Below the pieces are notes generated by a model that saw only the letters and a list, made by a program, of their open reading frames with translations, did not search any database and was not told the origin of the DNA. A stretch of DNA of 64,000 nucleotides from Microbacterium sp. Nx66 (lineage in GTDB: Bacteria > Actinomycetota > Actinomycetes > Actinomycetales > Microbacteriaceae). Numbering within the stretch: the first letter of the stretch is position 1; every line of letters begins with the position of its first letter. Of this stretch, positions 38,809 to 50,085 are shown one piece after another. The DNA is taken from assembly GCF_904066215.1 (NCBI RefSeq), contig NZ_LR880474.1, forward strand, positions 1,736,001 through 1,800,000. Direction: 5' to 3'. A program made the translations under genes and the position numbers.

Positions 38809-39720
38809 TCAGCGCGCAGAGCTTGTAGACAAGTCTACGACCTCGCGGGCGGCGGTGGCGACGTCCTCGTTCACGATGAGGTGGTCGAACTCGTTCTGCG
38901 CCGCCAGCTCGACCTTCGCGGTGCGCAGCCGCCGGGCCCGTTCCTCGGCGTCCTCGGTGCCGCGGCCGACCAGCCTGTGCACCAGCTCGTCCCAGCTCGG
39001 CGGCAGGAGGAAGATCAGCGTCGCGGACGGCTCCGCATCGCGCACCTGGCGCGCGCCCTGCAGGTCGATCTCCAGCAGGACGGTCTTCCCCTCCGCCAGT
39101 GCGGCGTCGATCGGGGCGCGCGGGGTGCCGTAGCGCGAGCGGTTGTGGACCACCGCATACTCCAGCAGCTCGCCGTCGGCGACCAGGCGGTCGAACTCGG
39201 CGTCGTCCACGAAGTAGTAGTGCACACCGTCGATCTCGCCCGGGCGCGGCGGCCGGGTGGTCGCCGAGACGGACAGGTGGATCTCCGGGTTGTTCTCGCG
39301 GATGTGCGCGGCGACGGTCCCCTTGCCCACCGCCGTGGGGCCGGCGAGGACGAGGAGCCGGCTGCGTGTCCCACGGGGGGTCGGAACGGGGAAGCGCTCG
39401 TCGAGCCACTCCTCCAGCACTCGGCGTTGACGGGCGCCGAGTCCGCCGAGGCGCTTGACCGGCGAGATGTGGAGCTGCTCCAGCACCCGGTCGCGCTTGC
39501 CCGCGCCGATCGCGGGGAGGGCGAGGAGGAAGTCGGTGATGCGCATGGAGCCCTCGACCGAGTCGGGGTCCTCCGTCGCGCGATGCAGCACGGCCTGCGG
39601 GGTGACGACGCGCATGGTGAGGTCGCGCTTGAGCGAGGCCCTGGCGCGTCGTCGCTCGACCGCTCGACGTGCGGCGGCGGCCCTGTCGACCTCGGGGACG
39701 GTGCGGCGTTCCTCAGCCAC
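38809..39720 (-). CDS. gmk: Guanylate kinase with N-terminal mIHF (actinobacterial integration host factor) domain
   Basis: 303 residues in one frame. Residues about 15-110 match mIHF: a charged helix [17 protein letters not shown], then [18 protein letters not shown], a helix-hairpin-helix-like segment, and the hallmark [13 protein letters not shown]. Residues 118-300 are guanylate kinase: P-loop [22 protein letters not shown] for GMP, and [12 protein letters not shown]. In mycobacteria mihF and gmk are separate neighbours, so here they appear fused. It may couple nucleoid DNA binding and GMP phosphorylation, or be cleaved. GTG at 39720 overlaps pyrF by eight bases. Confidence 0.93.
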   Translation of the reverse strand: MAEERRTVPEVDRAAAARRAVERRRARASLKRDLTMRVVTPQAVLHRATEDPDSVEGSMRITDFLLALPAIGAGKRDRVLEQLHISPVKRLGGLGARQRRVLEEWLDERFPVPTPRGTRSRLLVLAGPTAVGKGTVAAHIRENNPEIHLSVSATTRPPRPGEIDGVHYYFVDDAEFDRLVADGELLEYAVVHNRSRYGTPRAPIDAALAEGKTVLLEIDLQGARQVRDAEPSATLIFLLPPSWDELVHRLVGRGTEDAEERARRLRTAKVELAAQNEFDHLIVNEDVATAAREVVDLSTSSAR

Positions 39721-40554
39721 GGCTGACCTCTCGATACTGGGCGGCACGGTCGGCGATCGTCTCGGCGAGGGCCGCCGGGCCCGCGGAGAGGAGGCTGCGG
39801 CTCTCGCTCGCGATCACCGAGCCGGCCTGGGAGCCGAAGCGGCGGACGAGATCCACGGGAGTGGCGCCCTGTGCGCCGAAGCCGGGGGCGAGGATCGGGG
39901 CGACGGGCGCGAACGGAGTCAGCCCCGCTTCCACCGCGTCCACTGTGGCGCCGATGACGAAGCCGAAGCTGCCCCACTCCCCCTCGGGCGTCGTGGTGGC
40001 GTTCCGGCGCGACACCTCGGCGACCACGGCCGCGGATACGGTCTCGCCGTCCGCGGTCCTCGCCCGCTGCAGCACGGTCGCCTCCGGGTTGCTGGTCGCG
40101 GCGAGGACGAAGAGCCCCTTGCCGTGCTCCTCCGCGAGGGCGAACGCACCCTCCAGCGCACCGACGCCGAGGTACGGGTTCACCGTCAGGGCGTCCGCCT
40201 CCAGCGGCGCGCCCGCGGGGAGCCAGGCCTGGGCGTAATCCGCCATCGTCGACCCGATGTCGCCGCGCTTGGCGTCGGCGATCACCAGCAGTCCGGCCGC
40301 GCGCGCGGCCGCCAGCACCTCCTCGAGGGCGGCGAACCCGGCCGCGCCGTACCGCTCGAAGAACGACACCTGCGGCTTCACGAGACCGGCGCGACCGGCG
40401 GCCGCCTCGACGGTACGGAGCCCGAACTCCCGGACTCCCGCAGCATCGGCGGTCAGCCCCCACGCCGCCAGCAGAGCGGCGTGGGGGTCGATGCCGACAC
40501 AGAGCGGGCCGTGCGCCTCCAGGGCGACACGGGCCCGCTCGCCGAAGCGTTCCG

Positions 40555-40558
<4 letters not shown>
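39713..40558 (-). CDS. pyrF: Orotidine-5'-phosphate decarboxylase
   Basis: 281 residues of the type 2 OMP decarboxylase family found in actinobacteria. It makes UMP, the last step of pyrimidine synthesis. The active-site signature is [14 protein letters not shown], with the catalytic Lys and Asp. [12 protein letters not shown] at the N terminus and [14 protein letters not shown] near the C terminus (phosphate loop) are normal. ATG at 40558 overlaps the carB stop as ATGA. Confidence 0.96.
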
Positions 40559-43841
<3,283 letters not shown>

Positions 43842-43842
<1 letters not shown>

Positions 43843-45044
43843 TACTTTGCATCTCCCTGGGTGGGTCCCTGAGCGGGTCGAAGGGTCGCGATGACCATGT
43901 CGCGGAAGCGGTCGAAGAGGTAGTTGGCGTCGTGCGGTCCCGCCGCGGCCTCGGGGTGGTACTGCACCGAGAAGGCGGGGATGTCGAGGGCGCGCAGGCC
44001 CTCCACGACGTTGTCGTTGAGGCCGACGTGGCTGACCTCGACCTTGCCGTAGCCGTGCGGGCTGTCGAACGAGCCCTCCAGGGGCGCCTCGACGGCGAAG
44101 CCGTGGTTGTGCGCGGTGATCTCCACCTTGCCCGTCTGCTTGTCCAGCACCGGCTGGTTGATGCCGCGGTGGCCGAACGGCAGCTTGTACGTGCCGAGAC
44201 CCAGGGCGCGGCCGAGGAGCTGGTTGCCGAAGCAGATACCGAAGAAGGGCAGCCCGTCGTCGAGGACCGCGCGCAGCAGTTCGACGTGGTCGCCCGACGC
44301 CGCGGGGTCCCCGGGGCCGTTCGAGTAGAAGACGGCGACAGGCTCGATCGCCCGGATCTCGTCGATGCTCACGTCCTGCGGGAGGACGTGCACGTCGAAG
44401 CCGCGGGCGGCGAGGTTGTCGATCGTGGCCTGCTTCACACCCAGGTCGAGCACGGCGAGGTTGCCGATGCGCTCCCCCACCGCCGGGGTCACGGTCGCGT
44501 TCTCGACGGACACCTGGGCAGAGAGGTTGAGGCCGGTCATCTCCGGAGCCTCGCGGACGATGCGCAGCTGCTCCTCCGGGTCGAGCTCCGCGTCCGCACC
44601 CGAGAAGATGCCGCCGCGCATGGAGCCGGCGGAGCGGATGTGACGGGTGACCGCACGCGTGTCGATGCCACTGATGCCGACGATGCCGTCCTCGACGAGG
44701 ACCTCGTCGAGGGACGCGGTCGCACGCCAGTTCGAGACGACGCGCGAGGGGTCGCGCACGATGTAGCCGGCGACCCAGATGCGGCGGGATTCGGTGTCCT
44801 CGTCGTTCATGCCGGTGTTGCCGATGTGCGGGGCCGTCTGCAGGACGATCTGTCCGGCGTAGGACGGGTCGGTGATGGTCTCCTGGTATCCCGACATGCC
44901 GGTGGCGAACACGACCTCGCCGAGGGTGCGTCCGCGCGCGCCGTAGGCGCGTCCGCGGTGTCGGGTGCCGTCCTCGAGCACGAGGACGGCGGGATCGGGG
45001 AGGCGGGCCGCGGAGGCCTGCGGGGAGGAAGTCGAGAGGGTCAT
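43842..45044 (-). CDS. carA: Carbamoyl-phosphate synthase small subunit (glutaminase)
   Basis: 400 residues. It hydrolyses glutamine and channels ammonia to CarB. The N-terminal small-subunit domain is complete ([24 protein letters not shown]). The glutaminase domain has the nucleophile cysteine in [16 protein letters not shown], and the HxE pair in [14 protein letters not shown]. The last residues [14 protein letters not shown] are encoded by a short dispersed repeat rather than conserved CarA sequence. ATG at 45044 overlaps the PH-like gene stop by four bases. Confidence 0.97.
43863..43888 (-). repeat. REP-like short dispersed repeat, copy 2, within the carA 3' end
   Basis: Read on the plus strand: GGGTCCCTGAGC, GG, then GTCGAAGGGTCG. 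It is about 88% identical to the copy at 38757-38782. Here it is translated in the antisense direction as TLRPAQGP, so the repeat inserted at, or extended, the end of carA. Confidence 0.75.
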
Positions 45045-45553
45045 GACGTGGCTCCTGTGTCAGGGGCGGCGGGGATGAGCCGCTGCAGGTCGGAGATGAG
45101 GGTCGGGAGGTCGCCGCCGGTGAGGCGCACATAGCTGTCGACGACGGTCGCGTCGTCGACGTGCCACGCGATGCGCACGAGCCCGCCGGGCTCCACGACG
45201 CGATCGATGGTGACGGTCGCGCGGTCGACGGAGACCAGGCGGTCGGCGGCGAGGAAGACGGTGGGGGCACCGTCCAGGGCCAGCGCGATGCCGCGGTCGG
45301 TCACGGCCAGCTCGCCGCGTGCACGGAACGCCAGCGGGGTGATCGCGAGCCGTTCGAGGGGCTGCTCGTGCCGAGTGGTGGACACGTAGAGCACCTCGTC
45401 GCGGCGCGTCACCTCCGCGTGCTCCGGCACCCCGAGCGGGGCCGTGTACGCGGCATCGCGCCGCACTCGTCGTCGCCAGGCGAACAGCATCGACAGCAGG
45501 ATGAGCAGCGCGACGGCGATGATGATCGCGACCGCGAGGTCCCGTGCGCTCAT
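45041..45553 (-). CDS. PH-like membrane protein of the pyr operon
   Basis: 170 residues. One N-terminal transmembrane helix ([17 protein letters not shown], about 7-24) is followed by a basic stop-transfer segment RRRVRRD. The cytoplasmic domain of about 125 residues is of the kind annotated as PH-like in actinobacteria, with repeated beta strands such as [15 protein letters not shown]. This gene is conserved between pyrC and carA in many actinobacteria, but its job is unknown. It overlaps both neighbours as ATGA, so it is part of the operon. Confidence 0.85.
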   Translation of the reverse strand: MSARDLAVAIIIAVALLILLSMLFAWRRRVRRDAAYTAPLGVPEHAEVTRRDEVLYVSTTRHEQPLERLAITPLAFRARGELAVTDRGIALALDGAPTVFLAADRLVSVDRATVTIDRVVEPGGLVRIAWHVDDATVVDSYVRLTGGDLPTLISDLQRLIPAAPDTGATS

Positions 45554-46854
45554 GCGCCGAGCTCCTCGACGACGGTGCCGCCGTCGACCGTGAGGACGCC
45601 GCCGTGCACCGTGTACTCCACGCGCCCGGGCAGGGCGCGGCCCAGGTAGGGCGAGTTCACGCTGCGCCCGTGCAGGTCCGCGGCGGTGAACACACCGTCG
45701 ACCGCGGGGTCGTACAGCGTGATGTGCGCGGGCTGCCCGGCTGCGAGCGGCGTGCCGTGGCCGGAGAGCCGGCCGATGCGGGCGGGCGTCGAGCTCATGA
45801 CGCGGGCGACGTCGGCCCAGCCGAGCAGACCGGTCTGCACCATCGACTGGTGCACGACGCGCAGGGCGCTCTCCAGACCGACCATGCCGTTCGCGGCGGC
45901 CTGCCACTCGCACGCCTTGTGCTCGCTGGGGTGCGGTGCGTGGTCGGTCGCGACGATGTCGATCGTGCCGTCGGCGAGACCCTCCCGGACCGCGAGGACG
46001 TCCTCCTCGCGGCGCAGCGGCGGGTTGACCTTGAACCGCGCGTCGTAGCCGCGGACGAGTTCGTCGGTGAGCAGTAGGTGGTGCGGCGTGACCTCCGCCG
46101 TGACGTCGACGCCTCGCTTCTTGGCCCAGCGGATGATGTCGACCGAGCCGGCCGTCGAGAGATGACACACGTGCAGCCGCGAGCCGACGTGCTCGGCGAG
46201 GAGCACGTCACGGGCGATGATCGATTCCTCGGCGACCGCCGGCCACCCGGCCAGCCCGAGCTCGGCCGAGACGGTGCCCTCGTTCATCTGGGCGCCCTCG
46301 GTGAGCCGCGGGTCCTGCGCATGCTGGGCGATGACGCCGTCGAAGGACTTCACGTACTCCAGAGCCCGGCGCATGATCAGCGGGTCCCAGACGCAGAAGC
46401 CGTCGTCGCTGAAGACCCGCACCTGGGCACGCGAGGTGGCCATGGCGCCGAGTTCCGCGAGGCGCTCGCCCTTCTGGCCCACGGTGACGGCGCCGATCGG
46501 CTGCACGGTCGCGTAGCCGGCCGCCTCGCCGAGGGCGAGCTCCTGCTCGACCACGCCCGCCGTGTCGGCGACCGGGGAGGTGTTCGGCATCGCGAACACG
46601 GCGGTGAACCCGCCGGCGGCGGCCGCTCTGGTGCCGGTGAGGATCGTCTCGGAGGCCTCGAACCCGGGTTCGCGCAGATGGGTGTGCAGATCGACGAGAC
46701 CCGGCAGCGCGACCAGGCCCGCGGCGTCGATCACGCGCGCGCCGGTGCGGGTGAGCCCCGTCCCAACCTGGGCGATCACGCCGTCCTCGATGATGATGTC
46801 GGCGCTCGTCGCGCCGAGCAGCTGTGCACCGGTGATGACGAGGGTCTCGCTCAC
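45550..46854 (-). CDS. pyrC: Dihydroorotase
   Basis: 434 residues, class I. It closes carbamoyl-aspartate to dihydroorotate in the third pyrimidine step. Zinc ligands are in [14 protein letters not shown] (HxH), with later histidines in AQHAQD and LHVCHLST and the catalytic Asp in [11 protein letters not shown] at 46854 overlaps the pyrB stop as GTGA. Length and motif order are normal. Confidence 0.97.
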   Translation of the reverse strand: MSETLVITGAQLLGATSADIIIEDGVIAQVGTGLTRTGARVIDAAGLVALPGLVDLHTHLREPGFEASETILTGTRAAAAGGFTAVFAMPNTSPVADTAGVVEQELALGEAAGYATVQPIGAVTVGQKGERLAELGAMATSRAQVRVFSDDGFCVWDPLIMRRALEYVKSFDGVIAQHAQDPRLTEGAQMNEGTVSAELGLAGWPAVAEESIIARDVLLAEHVGSRLHVCHLSTAGSVDIIRWAKKRGVDVTAEVTPHHLLLTDELVRGYDARFKVNPPLRREEDVLAVREGLADGTIDIVATDHAPHPSEHKACEWQAAANGMVGLESALRVVHQSMVQTGLLGWADVARVMSSTPARIGRLSGHGTPLAAGQPAHITLYDPAVDGVFTAADLHGRSVNSPYLGRALPGRVEYTVHGGVLTVDGGTVVEELGA

Positions 46855-47816
46855 AGGTCTCCCCCTCGTTCGTCGTCTCGTTCCCCTGCCAGCAGCAGGT
46901 ACAGCACCGCCATGCGCACGGAGACCCCGTTCGACACCTGTTCCAGCACCGTCGAACGGGGGGAATCGGCAGCTTCGGAGGAGATCTCCAGTCCCCGGTT
47001 CATGGGTCCGGGGTGCAGGACAATGCTACCGCCCGGCAGCGCCGCCACGCGCCGTGCGTCCAGGCCCCACCTCCGCGAATACTCCCGCTCAGTCGGGAAA
47101 TACGCCGCGTTCATCCGCTCGAGCTGGATGCGCAGCATCATCACGGCGTCCGGCCCCTCCGCGAGGGCTTCGTCCAGGTCGTAGACCACGCGGACCGGCC
47201 ACAGGGACACGTTCTGCGGAACCAGGGTCGGCGGCGAGACGAGCGTGACCTCGGCGCCGAGCGTCGTGAGCAGCCAGACGTTGGAGCGCGCCACCCGCGA
47301 GTGCAGCACGTCGCCGACGATCGTCACTCGGAGACCGGACAGATCGCGTCCGCGGCTGTCCGCTCCGAACCGGCGCTTGCGGATGGTGAAGGCGTCGAGA
47401 AGTGCCTGGGTGGGATGCTCGTGCGTCCCGTCGCCGGCGTTCACGACCCCGGCGGAGATCCAGCCACTCGTGGCCAGGGTCTGCGGGGCGCCGGAGCCGG
47501 GGTGACGCACGACGACCGCGTCGGCGCCAATGGCCTCGAGCGTCTGCGCGGTGTCCTTCAGGCTCTCGCCCTTCGAGACGCTGGAGCCCTTCGCGGCGAA
47601 GTTGATGACGTCGGCGGACAAACGCTTCGCCGCGGCCTCGAAGGAGATACGGGTGCGCGTGGAGTCCTCGAAGAAGAGGTTCACGACCGTCTTGCCACGG
47701 AGCGTGGGGAGCTTCTTGACCTCGCGGGACTGCGTGTCAGCCATGTCCTCGGCGACGTCGAGGATGCGCAGGGCGGTGGCTCTGTCGAGCGTGCGGGTGT
47801 CGAGGAGGTGCCTCAT
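46851..47816 (-). CDS. pyrB: Aspartate carbamoyltransferase catalytic subunit
   Basis: 321 residues. It joins carbamoyl phosphate and aspartate. The carbamoyl-phosphate motif is [13 protein letters not shown] (about 50-62), the second site is [11 protein letters not shown], and the C-terminal [11 protein letters not shown] is intact. No pyrI regulatory gene is present, as expected when PyrR controls the operon. ATG at 47816 overlaps the pyrR stop as ATGA. Confidence 0.97.
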   Translation of the reverse strand: MRHLLDTRTLDRATALRILDVAEDMADTQSREVKKLPTLRGKTVVNLFFEDSTRTRISFEAAAKRLSADVINFAAKGSSVSKGESLKDTAQTLEAIGADAVVVRHPGSGAPQTLATSGWISAGVVNAGDGTHEHPTQALLDAFTIRKRRFGADSRGRDLSGLRVTIVGDVLHSRVARSNVWLLTTLGAEVTLVSPPTLVPQNVSLWPVRVVYDLDEALAEGPDAVMMLRIQLERMNAAYFPTEREYSRRWGLDARRVAALPGGSIVLHPGPMNRGLEISSEAADSPRSTVLEQVSNGVSVRMAVLYLLLAGERDDERGGDL

Positions 47817-48343
47817 TCGCCGATCGTCACCTCCTCGGCGCCGTCGTTCTCGAACAGACGCACGTTGACGCGCTCGGTGCGCGCGGAGGGGATGTTCTTG
47901 CCCACGAAGTCCGGGCGGATGGGAAGCTCCCGGTGTCCGCGGTCGATGAGGATCGCGAGCCGCACGACGGCGGGACGGCCGATCGACTGCAGGGCGTCGA
48001 GCGCGGCGCGGATGCTCCGGCCGGAGAACAGGACGTCGTCGACGAGGACGACCGTCTTCCCGTCGATGCCGCCCGGGGGGATCTCCGTCGGCTGCGGCGA
48101 CCGCGTCGGGTGCTTGGCGAGGTCGTCGCGGAACAGCGTCACGTCGAGGGAGCCGACCGGGACGGAGACCTGGGCGATCTCGCTGATCAGGGCGGCGAGC
48201 CGGTGACCCAGCGTGACGCCGCGGGTCGGGATACCCAGCAGGACGAGGTCGTCGGCCCCGCGATTGGACTCGAGGATCTCGTGCGCGATCCGGGTCAGCG
48301 CTCGTGAGATGTCGGCTTGGTGCAGCACAGTGCGCACACTCAT
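47813..48343 (-). CDS. pyrR: Pyrimidine operon regulator / uracil phosphoribosyltransferase
   Basis: 176 residues. PyrR binds UMP and then a specific mRNA loop, and also has weak UPRTase activity. The PRPP-binding loop is [18 protein letters not shown] (about 97-114). Basic residues in the N-terminal half suit RNA binding. ATG at 48343 has GAGAAGGGAG upstream. It is the first gene of the pyr operon, and an RNA loop matching the PyrR consensus lies just before it, suggesting that PyrR represses its own translation and that of the coupled genes. Confidence 0.97.
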   Translation of the reverse strand: MSVRTVLHQADISRALTRIAHEILESNRGADDLVLLGIPTRGVTLGHRLAALISEIAQVSVPVGSLDVTLFRDDLAKHPTRSPQPTEIPPGGIDGKTVVLVDDVLFSGRSIRAALDALQSIGRPAVVRLAILIDRGHRELPIRPDFVGKNIPSARTERVNVRLFENDGAEEVTIGE

Positions 48344-48360
48344 CAGCCGCTCCCTTCTCC

Positions 48361-48372
48361 GCCTCACAGGAC
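48361..48372 (-). promoter_or_regulatory. PyrR-binding RNA loop before pyrR
   Basis: The transcript reads GUCCUGUGAGGC, matching the PyrR-binding loop consensus RUCCNGNGAGGY at every position. Flanking CCG and CGG pair, and CC and GG close a UGUGA loop, the same architecture as the Bacillus loops (CAG-UCC-AGAGA-GG-CUG). It ends 17 bases before the pyrR ATG, and its 3' side runs into the GGAGAAGGGAG ribosome site, so PyrR-UMP binding should block translation. Confidence 0.8.
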
Positions 48373-48427
48373 GGTGTTAAAGGTTGCTAGTGCGCCCAGT
48401 CTATCGGACCCGCGATGGTCCGCCCGG

Positions 48428-50005
48428 TCAGCTCGCCTCGCGGAGCACGGGATCCGTCACATCGTCGATCTTGGACGACCGGATCGGGTGGCCGCTCGTG
48501 GAGAGGCAGCGCCCGGTCTTCAGGTCCCACTTCCAGTCGTGCATGCTGCACGTCAGGATGCCGTCCTCGTCGACCTTCCCCGTCTTGGTGAGGTCGGCAC
48601 GAAGGTGCGGGCAGCGGCGCTGGACGACCCAGTCGCCGATCTCCGCATCCTCGGTCTGGTCGGTCTGCTCCTGGTACCAGTTCTCGACGTACTCGATCCG
48701 GTCGACCGAGAGGCACTTGAGGAAGGTGGTGAGGAACTCGTTGAACTTGCCGCTGCGCCCGACCGAGAACTGCATCGACAGGAAGATCGAGTTCGACCAG
48801 TCGATCTCGTGGTCGCGGATGTTCGTCGACACGAGGTCGGCCGGGATCGTGTACCAGTACACGCACTCCTCGCCCGCGTACTCGCGGACCTTGGCGCGCG
48901 GGAAGTCGACCACCATGTCCAGCTCCCCGATCCGGAAGCGGACGTGCCCGCCGACACCGAGGCGGATGGTGCGCGACTTCTTCAGCAGCGGCTCCCACCA
49001 CTCCTTGATCGCCGCCAGCATCTCGTCGGGCGGGATGATCTCGGCGCGAGACGCCTCCTCGTCGCGGATCTCCTGCTGGCGGGTCGCGCGCTGCTCCTCC
49101 AGGTACTCCCACTTCTCGTCGAAGATGTGGGCGAGCTCGGCCTCGGTGTAGAGCGTCTGCTCGGTGGTCACCGCACCGCCGTCGATCGTGACGAGCGTGC
49201 CGGGGACGAAGAGCTGCCCGTCGTACTTCGGCGCCAGCTCCTTCATGTGCGCGATGAACTGCTTCTGGTCCGTGAAGATGGACTCGCCGTTGCGGCCCAT
49301 CCCGTTGAAGTCGAAGAGGTCGTCGCGGAGGAACATGGGCGGCCCCGCCATCGGGAAGACGTGCGGCGCGTCGACCTTCTCGATGTAGTACATCGCCCGC
49401 TTGTTCTGCGCCTCGCGCTTGAGACGGGCGAAGTTCTGCTTGGCGTCCAGCGGCAGGTCGTAGACCATGGGCCACCAGATCGCTCCGGAGACCTGGGTGA
49501 AGTAGGCGTCGGGCTTCCCGAAGTGCAGCAGCTTGTCGAGATCGAGCGGGTGCGAGTCGTTCTGGTTCAGCATCGACCCCGTGCCGTCGTCCACGCTGAG
49601 CGACGAATCGCCGATCGGGCCGTCGCTCGGAGCGCGCAGCGGGGTGATCATCATCTTGAGCGCCCCGCGCTCGATGATCTCACCGGCGGGCGCGTAGGTG
49701 ATGTTCGTGTAGCCGAGCGCCCGGATGTCCTGCTCCAGGTCGTCGATCGGGTACTCCGGGAGGAGCACCTCGATGTCCTTGCGGATGTACCGCTCCAGCA
49801 GCGCCGGGTCGAAGTGGTCGCGGTGCCGGTGCGAGATGTAGAGGAAGTCGGCTTCCCGTCCGTACCGCTCCCAGTCGAGCGCGCGGTTGTCCGGGAACGG
49901 GAACCAGGACCCGAAGAAGGACGGGCCGAGCACCGGGTCGCAGATGATGTTGCCGCCCACCGTCTCGATGAACATGCCGGCGTGGCCGAGTCCCGTGATC
50001 CGCAT
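48428..50005 (-). CDS. Metallo-beta-lactamase-fold / Rieske [2Fe-2S] fusion protein
   Basis: 525 residues. The N-terminal UlaG-like metallo-beta-lactamase domain begins MRITGLGHAGMFIET and has the metal motif SHRHRDHFDP (H59, H61, D63, H64). The C terminus is a Rieske domain: RRCPHLRADL (C465, H467) and TCSMHDWKWDL (C486, H489). This combination recalls CMP-sialic acid hydroxylase and related oxygenases, but the domain order differs. It may be an iron-dependent hydroxylase of an unknown sugar or nucleotide substrate. ATG at 50005 follows GAGAGGAA. No signal peptide. Confidence 0.85.
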   Translation of the reverse strand: MRITGLGHAGMFIETVGGNIICDPVLGPSFFGSWFPFPDNRALDWERYGREADFLYISHRHRDHFDPALLERYIRKDIEVLLPEYPIDDLEQDIRALGYTNITYAPAGEIIERGALKMMITPLRAPSDGPIGDSSLSVDDGTGSMLNQNDSHPLDLDKLLHFGKPDAYFTQVSGAIWWPMVYDLPLDAKQNFARLKREAQNKRAMYYIEKVDAPHVFPMAGPPMFLRDDLFDFNGMGRNGESIFTDQKQFIAHMKELAPKYDGQLFVPGTLVTIDGGAVTTEQTLYTEAELAHIFDEKWEYLEEQRATRQQEIRDEEASRAEIIPPDEMLAAIKEWWEPLLKKSRTIRLGVGGHVRFRIGELDMVVDFPRAKVREYAGEECVYWYTIPADLVSTNIRDHEIDWSNSIFLSMQFSVGRSGKFNEFLTTFLKCLSVDRIEYVENWYQEQTDQTEDAEIGDWVVQRRCPHLRADLTKTGKVDEDGILTCSMHDWKWDLKTGRCLSTSGHPIRSSKIDDVTDPVLREAS

Positions 50006-50085
50006 TGCATTCCTCTCGAAGATGAACCGTTCGATTGTACCGACGGCTCCCTGAGCAGCCGGCGGGACGGGCCGGGGAAAACGGT

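Noticed and set aside
50041..50066. CTCCCTGAGC sequence downstream of the SNF2 gene resembling the repeat
   Set aside because: The second half does not match, so it is not counted as a copy.
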